Shown here in pieces: positions 4,328-8,906 of a stretch of 8,906 nt of DNA. The notes beneath the pieces were generated by a model. It made no database searches. It saw only the letters and a program-made list of their open reading frames with translations, and had not been told where the DNA came from. Source of the stretch: Spirochaetia bacterium (GTDB taxonomy: Bacteria > Spirochaetota > Spirochaetia > Treponematales > Rectinemataceae); assembly GCA_021286925.1 (NCBI GenBank), contig JAJTBL010000055.1:1-8906 (forward strand), given 5' to 3'. Each line of letters begins with the position of its first letter. The stretch's first letter is position 1. Both the position numbers and the translations under genes were made by a program.

Positions 4328-6652
4328 ATGAAGGTAAGTCAGGAAGTACAGGCGATTTTCAACGCGGCGTACAACGAAGCGAAATTGCGGAGCCACGAAT
4401 ACCTTACTCCCGAGCATCTTTTGTATGCCGGTCTCTCGTTTGAAAAAGTTCGGCTTGTGTTTGAAAATTGTGATGCTGATATCGATCAATTACGGCGCGG
4501 TCTGGAAGCCTATTTCGAACAGAAGGTTCCTGTTGTCAGAAACAATGCGGAGCCGGTTCAGACTTCAGCCTTTCAGGCTGTCATCGAGCGGGCGGTCATG
4601 CAGTCCCAGGCTTCCGGCAAATCTGAAGTGGAAGTATCGGATTTGATTGTCTCGCTCTATGACGAAGAACGTACCTATGCGGGATATTATCTGCGCAAGC
4701 TGGGAATTAAGCGGCTGCAGCTTCTGGAAGTGTTGTCGCACGGCATCATGGACATTCCCGAAGAGGAAGAAATAATCGAGGGCATGGATGAAGCTGAAGG
4801 TAGACAGGAAAGCGAAGGCAAGGAAAAGCGTTCCATGAGACCGGGTCCGCTTGAGCGCTTTGCAACAGATCTGACAGCCCTCGCGGCGCAAGGCAAACTC
4901 GAACCAGTCATAGGAAGAGAAGCAGAAATTGAAAGGACCATCCAGGTTCTCTGCAGAAGGCTGAAAAACAATCCCATCCACGTCGGAGATGCCGGTGTCG
5001 GCAAGACAGCCATCACGGAAGGCCTCGCCCAGCGGATTGTCGCGGGCAAAGTTCCAGCGCTGCTGAAAAACTACACCATCTACAGTCTCGACATGGGAGC
5101 TTTGCTCGCAGGAACCAAGTTCAGGGGAGATTTTGAGGAGCGGGTTAAAAAGGTTGTGGATGTTCTTTTAAAAAAGGAAAAAGCGATTCTCTTTATTGAT
5201 GAAATCCACACGATAGTCGGCGCCGGGGCAGTGACCGGCGGCTCAATGGACGCTTCCAATTTACTGAAGCCAGCGCTGACATCCGGTAAACTCCGGTGTA
5301 TCGGTTCCACGACCTACGATGAATACAACAAGATTTTCGAAAAAGATCGGGCTCTTTCCCGGCGTTTCCAGAAAATCGATATTGTCGAGCCGACGCAGGC
5401 TGAAACGGTGGAGATTCTCAAAGGGCTGCGCCAGAAATATGAAGAATTCCACAAGGTTCGGTACAGCGATGAGGCGCTCGAGGCCGCTGTCCGGCTTTCA
5501 GCCCAGTTCATAACCGAACGCAAACTGCCCGACAAGGCAATCGATGTAATCGATGAAGCCGGCGCGCGGGCCAGGATCAACGCGTTCAAGGCTGGCGAGA
5601 CTGAAGAGCCGGCTGTCGTGGAGATCGGAATACCCGAAATTGAAATTGTCGTCGCCAAAATAGCGCGAATTCCCGAACGCTCTGTCACCTCTTCAGAAAA
5701 GGAAAAGCTCGCAACGCTCGAAAAGAGCCTGAAGGAAGAGGTGTTCGGCCAGGACCAGGCGATCGACGCCGTCGTCAAGGCAGTCAAACGGAGCAGAGCC
5801 GGCTTCAGAACGCCCGATAAGCCGGTTGCCAACTTCCTCTTTGTCGGCCCGACGGGTGTCGGAAAGACCGAGCTTGCCCGTCAGCTGGCCAAGCACCTGG
5901 GCATCACCCTCCATCGGTTCGACATGAGCGAATACCAGGAAAAACATACAGTTTCACGGCTGATCGGTTCTCCGCCCGGCTATGTCGGCTACGAGGAAGG
6001 CGGCCTGCTGACCGACGCAATCCGCAAGACGCCGCATGCGGTCGTCCTTCTGGACGAAATCGAAAAGGCGCATACGGACATCTATAATATTCTGCTCCAA
6101 ATCATGGATTATGCAACACTGACCGACAATCAGGGCCGGAAAGCGGATTTCAGGAATGTCATTCTGATAATGACCAGCAACGCAGGAGCCCGCGATGTCG
6201 GCAAAGCCTTGATAGGCTTCGGCGATAGGTCGGTTTCCAATTCCGCGCTCGATGAAGCCGTGGAACGCACCTTTACGCCCGAATTCAGAAACAGGCTCGA
6301 TGCGGTCGTGCATTTCAATAACCTGCCGATGCCGATGATTGAAAAGATTGTGGTCAAGGCCATCAGCGAGTTCAGCGCCCAGCTTGCCGAAAAGAATGTC
6401 GAGCTCATCGTCCCGGATCATGTAGTGCATTTCCTTGCTGAGAAAGGCTATTCCAGAGAATTCGGAGCGCGCAATATTGGACGGCTCATCGAGGACAAAA
6501 TCAAATCCTTCTTTGTTGATGAAGTCCTGTTCGGGCGCCTCGAACACGGCGGAAAGGCAGTCGCCGATCTGGAAGGCGAATCGATTGTGTTCCATGTCGA
6601 AGCCGCGGCTCCGGCTGACGTACCGCCGCCAGAGACCGTGCCTGCCGGCTGA
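4328..6652 (+). CDS. clpA: ATP-dependent Clp protease ATP-binding subunit ClpA
   Basis: This 774-residue double AAA+ unfoldase forms hexamers that feed substrates to ClpP. The N-domain (about 1-143) carries two Clp repeats and is the ClpS docking site. A charged Glu-rich linker (about 144-170) follows. D1 has Walker A GDAGVGKT (220-227), pore loop KFRG (264-267), Walker B ILFIDE (287-292) and arginines R345/R346. D2 has Walker A GPTGVGKT (507-514), pore loop GYVG (551-554), Walker B VVLLDE (572-577) and FRNR (653-656). The ClpP-docking tripeptide is IGF (629-631), where E. coli ClpA has IGL. There is no long middle domain between D1 subdomains, which separates it from ClpB and ClpC. The last 15 residues are Ala/Pro-rich. 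All catalytic motifs look intact. The start is three bases after clpS. The stop TGA is followed immediately in frame by TAG. Confidence 0.97.
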   Translation: MKVSQEVQAIFNAAYNEAKLRSHEYLTPEHLLYAGLSFEKVRLVFENCDADIDQLRRGLEAYFEQKVPVVRNNAEPVQTSAFQAVIERAVMQSQASGKSEVEVSDLIVSLYDEERTYAGYYLRKLGIKRLQLLEVLSHGIMDIPEEEEIIEGMDEAEGRQESEGKEKRSMRPGPLERFATDLTALAAQGKLEPVIGREAEIERTIQVLCRRLKNNPIHVGDAGVGKTAITEGLAQRIVAGKVPALLKNYTIYSLDMGALLAGTKFRGDFEERVKKVVDVLLKKEKAILFIDEIHTIVGAGAVTGGSMDASNLLKPALTSGKLRCIGSTTYDEYNKIFEKDRALSRRFQKIDIVEPTQAETVEILKGLRQKYEEFHKVRYSDEALEAAVRLSAQFITERKLPDKAIDVIDEAGARARINAFKAGETEEPAVVEIGIPEIEIVVAKIARIPERSVTSSEKEKLATLEKSLKEEVFGQDQAIDAVVKAVKRSRAGFRTPDKPVANFLFVGPTGVGKTELARQLAKHLGITLHRFDMSEYQEKHTVSRLIGSPPGYVGYEEGGLLTDAIRKTPHAVVLLDEIEKAHTDIYNILLQIMDYATLTDNQGRKADFRNVILIMTSNAGARDVGKALIGFGDRSVSNSALDEAVERTFTPEFRNRLDAVVHFNNLPMPMIEKIVVKAISEFSAQLAEKNVELIVPDHVVHFLAEKGYSREFGARNIGRLIEDKIKSFFVDEVLFGRLEHGGKAVADLEGESIVFHVEAAAPADVPPPETVPAG

Positions 6653-6661
6653 TAGAAGACA

Positions 6662-7384
6662 ATGCTGCCATTTCTTCAGACAAATCAGTTTTTTGATGAG
6701 AGTCATGACTTTGTCTTCCCTCCCGTATCCCGCGCGACCCGGGAGGGGATTGTCTGCCTTGGCGGCAATCTTTCGCCGGGGATGCTGTTGTCGGCGTACC
6801 GCCGCGGCATCTTCCCCTGGTATTCCGATGATGAGCCGATAATCTGGTGGAGTCCCGACCCGCGGTTCTGTGTTCTGCCTTCCACCCTGCATGTGCCCGA
6901 ATCAGCCAAAAGGCTCATCAACAAGCATCGTTTCAATGTGACGGCAGATACCCAGTTCAAGGCCGTTATCACGGAATGTGCTGAAATCGAAAGGCCCGGC
7001 CAGCCCGGCACCTGGATTACGCCTGAAATGCGGGAAGCGTATATACGGCTCCATGAGCTGGGCTATGCGCACTCTATTGAAGTATGGGAAAATGGAGTTC
7101 TCGCAGGCGGTCTTTATGGCGTCAGCCTGGGCAGAGCATTTTTCGGGGAATCCATGTTTTCGAAGGTCAGCGGCGCTTCACGCGCAGGATTTCTGACTTT
7201 CGCTGCGGCATTGTTTGAAAAAGGGTATGAGCTGATCGACAGCCAGGTGCACACCGATTATGTCGCGTCGATGGGCGGTGTGGATATCCCGAGAGCACGG
7301 TATCTGGCACTGCTCAGTTCGGCATTGAAACACGATACCCAGAAGGGCTCGTGGACCGAATTTTTTGTCAGCAGCCGATGGTAA
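6662..7384 (+). CDS. aat: Leucyl/phenylalanyl-tRNA--protein transferase
   Basis: The 240-residue cytoplasmic enzyme transfers Leu or Phe from aminoacyl-tRNA to the N-terminus of proteins beginning with Lys or Arg, making them ClpS substrates. The N-terminal family signature reads GNLSPGMLLSAYRRGIFPWY (35-54), followed by WWSPDPR (62-68). GTWIT (116-120), AHSIEVW (136-142), GGLYGVSLG (149-157) and FFGESMFS (160-167) come next. LIDSQV (191-196) carries the catalytic-site D193 and Q195. E163, D193 and Q195 align with E. coli E156, D186 and Q188 at a constant offset of seven. The length is typical (E. coli about 234). It starts nine bases after clpA; AGAAGA just upstream is a weak ribosome site, consistent with coupling to clpA translation. 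It belongs functionally with clpS and clpA. Confidence 0.97.
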   Translation: MLPFLQTNQFFDESHDFVFPPVSRATREGIVCLGGNLSPGMLLSAYRRGIFPWYSDDEPIIWWSPDPRFCVLPSTLHVPESAKRLINKHRFNVTADTQFKAVITECAEIERPGQPGTWITPEMREAYIRLHELGYAHSIEVWENGVLAGGLYGVSLGRAFFGESMFSKVSGASRAGFLTFAAALFEKGYELIDSQVHTDYVASMGGVDIPRARYLALLSSALKHDTQKGSWTEFFVSSRW

Positions 7385-7446
7385 AAAACATGTGCTCTCT
7401 TTTTGCACCCTATGTTTGATGGAAAGAGGACAGGATAGAAAAGGCA

Positions 7447-8906
7447 ATGAAGATCATATTTGTACAGCTTCCGGTTCAGGAACCGAATTGGGAAGACGCT
7501 ACCGCCAATGTTACGCTCGCGGCTGGATACTTGACTGCGTATGCAGAATCCCGCGGCCTCCTGAATCGATCAGAATGGTCTATTTTGGATTCGGCAATCT
7601 CGACCTATGGATCTGACGCTGCCGTGGCAGACAGCATCCAGCGGCAGGAACCTGACCTCATAGCCTTCAGCCTTTATGCCTGGAACTTGGAGCGAAGTCT
7701 TTTTATCGCTGAAAGACTCAGGAGCATGCTCCCGCGAGCCAGGCTCATCGCGGGAGGGCCTGAGGTTGTCGAAGACATGCCTATCGCGCATCACTCACCA
7801 TTTCACAGTCTGGTTGTCGGAGAAGGCGAAATTCCTTTTGCGCAAATTCTGCAAGATATTCGGCTCCACCGGCCGCTTGACCGTATCTACCGCGCCGACA
7901 CACTGGTGGATCTTGCCACTTTGCCGAATCCCTATCTGGCGGGAACACTTCCCATCATCAAAGATGAGCCTGTTCATATCGAAACCGTTCGAGGATGTCC
8001 GTTTCACTGCGCCTACTGCTATTACGGAAAAAACTTCCCGACTGTCCGGCGGTATCCTGAAGAACAGGCCCTGGAACTGATACAAAGGGCCTGCAAGGCA
8101 GGCAGTTCCGAAATCTACATCATGGATCCCTCGTTCCAATTTCACCCGGACCTCGACAGAAGGCTTGCTGATTTTGCCCAGGTCAATACTGCCAAGCTGC
8201 CGATTCATACGGAGATGCGCCTTGAGGGCGTCACCGCCGCAACCGCCGACTTGATGAAAAAAGCCGGGATCCAGTCCATCGAAGCAGGTCTGCAGAGCAT
8301 CAATCCGAAGGCGCTGGAAGCCATTAACCGGAAATTCGACAGCGAAAAATTCGTTTTTGGTCTGGAGCAGCTCCAAAAACAGGATATTTTGATCAAGACG
8401 GGCCTCATCCTGGGCTTGCCCTTCGACGGCTACGAGCAGATTGTCGAGACTTTCGATTTTCTCGGAATGCATGGACTGGGCCAGGACGCAGAACTCTATC
8501 CGCTGTCCTTCCTTCCCGGAACCGAGGCGAGAGCGCGTGCAGATGAATGGGGGATGGCGCGGATGGAATTGCCGCCCTATTGGGTGACCAGCAACGATTG
8601 GATCTCCAGCGACGACATGATCGATGTGATAGCCGCGTTCGAAGAAAGCTTTGAACGGGAATGGGCTTCGCCTCCCGCCCCGCATTTTACAGCCTATTCA
8701 GGCGGTCTGACAGGATTTGTTGATACGAGAAAGGTGGAAAACATCGACTGGATGCGGCTTAATCCCGAAAAGCTCGCCAACTCGATGACCCTGCTCGCGG
8801 ACGCGGATGACCCGGAAAGCCTTTCACGGCTGGTACGGGCAGCGCGCGATCTCCGCCGCGACAATCCCTTTACCCTGTACCAGATTGTGCTGACCAGCGA
8901 CACCCG
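7447..8906 (+). CDS. B12-binding domain radical SAM protein, C-terminus cut by window edge
   Basis: The frame is open for 486 codons and has no stop before the right edge. Residues 1 to about 145 look like a Rossmann-type cobalamin-binding domain (DLIAFSLYAWN at 70-80, LIAGGPEVVED at 100-110, VVGEGE at 123-128). The DxHxxG motif is absent, as is common in radical SAM members. The radical SAM core follows, with CPFHCAYC (C184, C188, C191) in ETVRGC. Then come MDPSF (226-230), EAGLQSINPKALEAINRKFD (279-298), LILGLP (320-325) and SFLPGTEA (354-361), all typical of this class. The substrate is unknown. The enzyme should hold a [4Fe-4S] cluster and work where oxygen is low. The ATG at 7447 is the only one after the upstream in-frame stop at 7417-7419, with AAGG directly before it. 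It follows aat by 62 bases with no clear terminator, so it may be a fourth gene of the operon. No link to protein degradation is evident. Confidence 0.9.
   Translation, partial: MKIIFVQLPVQEPNWEDATANVTLAAGYLTAYAESRGLLNRSEWSILDSAISTYGSDAAVADSIQRQEPDLIAFSLYAWNLERSLFIAERLRSMLPRARLIAGGPEVVEDMPIAHHSPFHSLVVGEGEIPFAQILQDIRLHRPLDRIYRADTLVDLATLPNPYLAGTLPIIKDEPVHIETVRGCPFHCAYCYYGKNFPTVRRYPEEQALELIQRACKAGSSEIYIMDPSFQFHPDLDRRLADFAQVNTAKLPIHTEMRLEGVTAATADLMKKAGIQSIEAGLQSINPKALEAINRKFDSEKFVFGLEQLQKQDILIKTGLILGLPFDGYEQIVETFDFLGMHGLGQDAELYPLSFLPGTEARARADEWGMARMELPPYWVTSNDWISSDDMIDVIAAFEESFEREWASPPAPHFTAYSGGLTGFVDTRKVENIDWMRLNPEKLANSMTLLADADDPESLSRLVRAARDLRRDNPFTLYQIVLTSDT

Noticed and set aside
3935..4489. 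Minus-strand open frame of 184 codons opposite clpS
   Set aside because: clpS and the start of clpA on the plus strand are unmistakable. The opposite frame also covers the thrS -35 box and has no family features.
5954..6892. Minus-strand open frame of 312 codons opposite clpA/aat
   Set aside because: It is antisense to the D2 domain of clpA and the start of aat, whose motifs are intact, and shows no protein signature of its own.
7795..8685. Minus-strand open frame of 296 codons
   Set aside because: It lies wholly inside the plus-strand radical SAM frame, which has clear motifs (CPFHCAYC, GLQS, LPGT). The minus-strand translation shows no recognisable family. It is a shadow frame.

Overview
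The window reads as ordinary chromosomal DNA of a bacterium with moderate to moderately high GC. It holds two divergent gene blocks separated by a 504-base control region (3494-3997). Markers of lineage are mixed. A ClpS/ClpA/Aat set is typical of diderm bacteria. A threonyl-tRNA synthetase lacking the TGS domain recalls, from memory, the short enzymes of spirochaetes. A T-box leader on thrS is a control mode best known from Firmicutes, Chloroflexi and some deltaproteobacteria. I would guess a spirochaete or another less-studied diderm group, with low confidence.

Left block, minus strand (transcribed from about 3902 down to 1). The order is thrS (1763-3493), a dihydroorotate dehydrogenase-like flavoprotein (537-1523), and the start of a malic enzyme that runs off the left edge (1-265). 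Each looks like its own transcription unit. thrS has a promoter, a 5' T-box leader and a modest hairpin terminator at 1707-1746. The flavoprotein gene has a candidate promoter, a perfect 12-bp stem-loop at the start of its leader, and a strong hairpin/T-tract terminator at 473-504. The malic enzyme has a consensus -10 box and a good ribosome binding site.

The thrS leader is the best-supported non-coding element. It has the AGTA/GAA specifier-loop motif with threonine codon ACC. It has an antiterminator of two perfect helices around the bulge TGGAATC, and a competing intrinsic terminator that uses the same 3' strand. Uncharged tRNA-Thr should therefore switch thrS on.

Right block, plus strand (3998 to the right edge). 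clpS, clpA and aat are packed with 3- and 9-base gaps. A B12-binding radical SAM gene follows after 62 bases and is cut by the right edge. clpS-clpA-aat encodes most of the bacterial N-degron pathway: Aat adds Leu/Phe to proteins starting with Lys or Arg, ClpS recognises the resulting N-terminus, and ClpA unfolds the substrate for ClpP. clpP is not in the window. The radical SAM protein has no evident link to proteolysis.

I see no mobile elements, CRISPR, tRNA or rRNA genes. Nothing here is a clearly new system. The most interesting items are the T-box in this gene context, the overlapping divergent promoters, the 5' stem-loop of the flavoprotein gene, and the two genes of unknown substrate.
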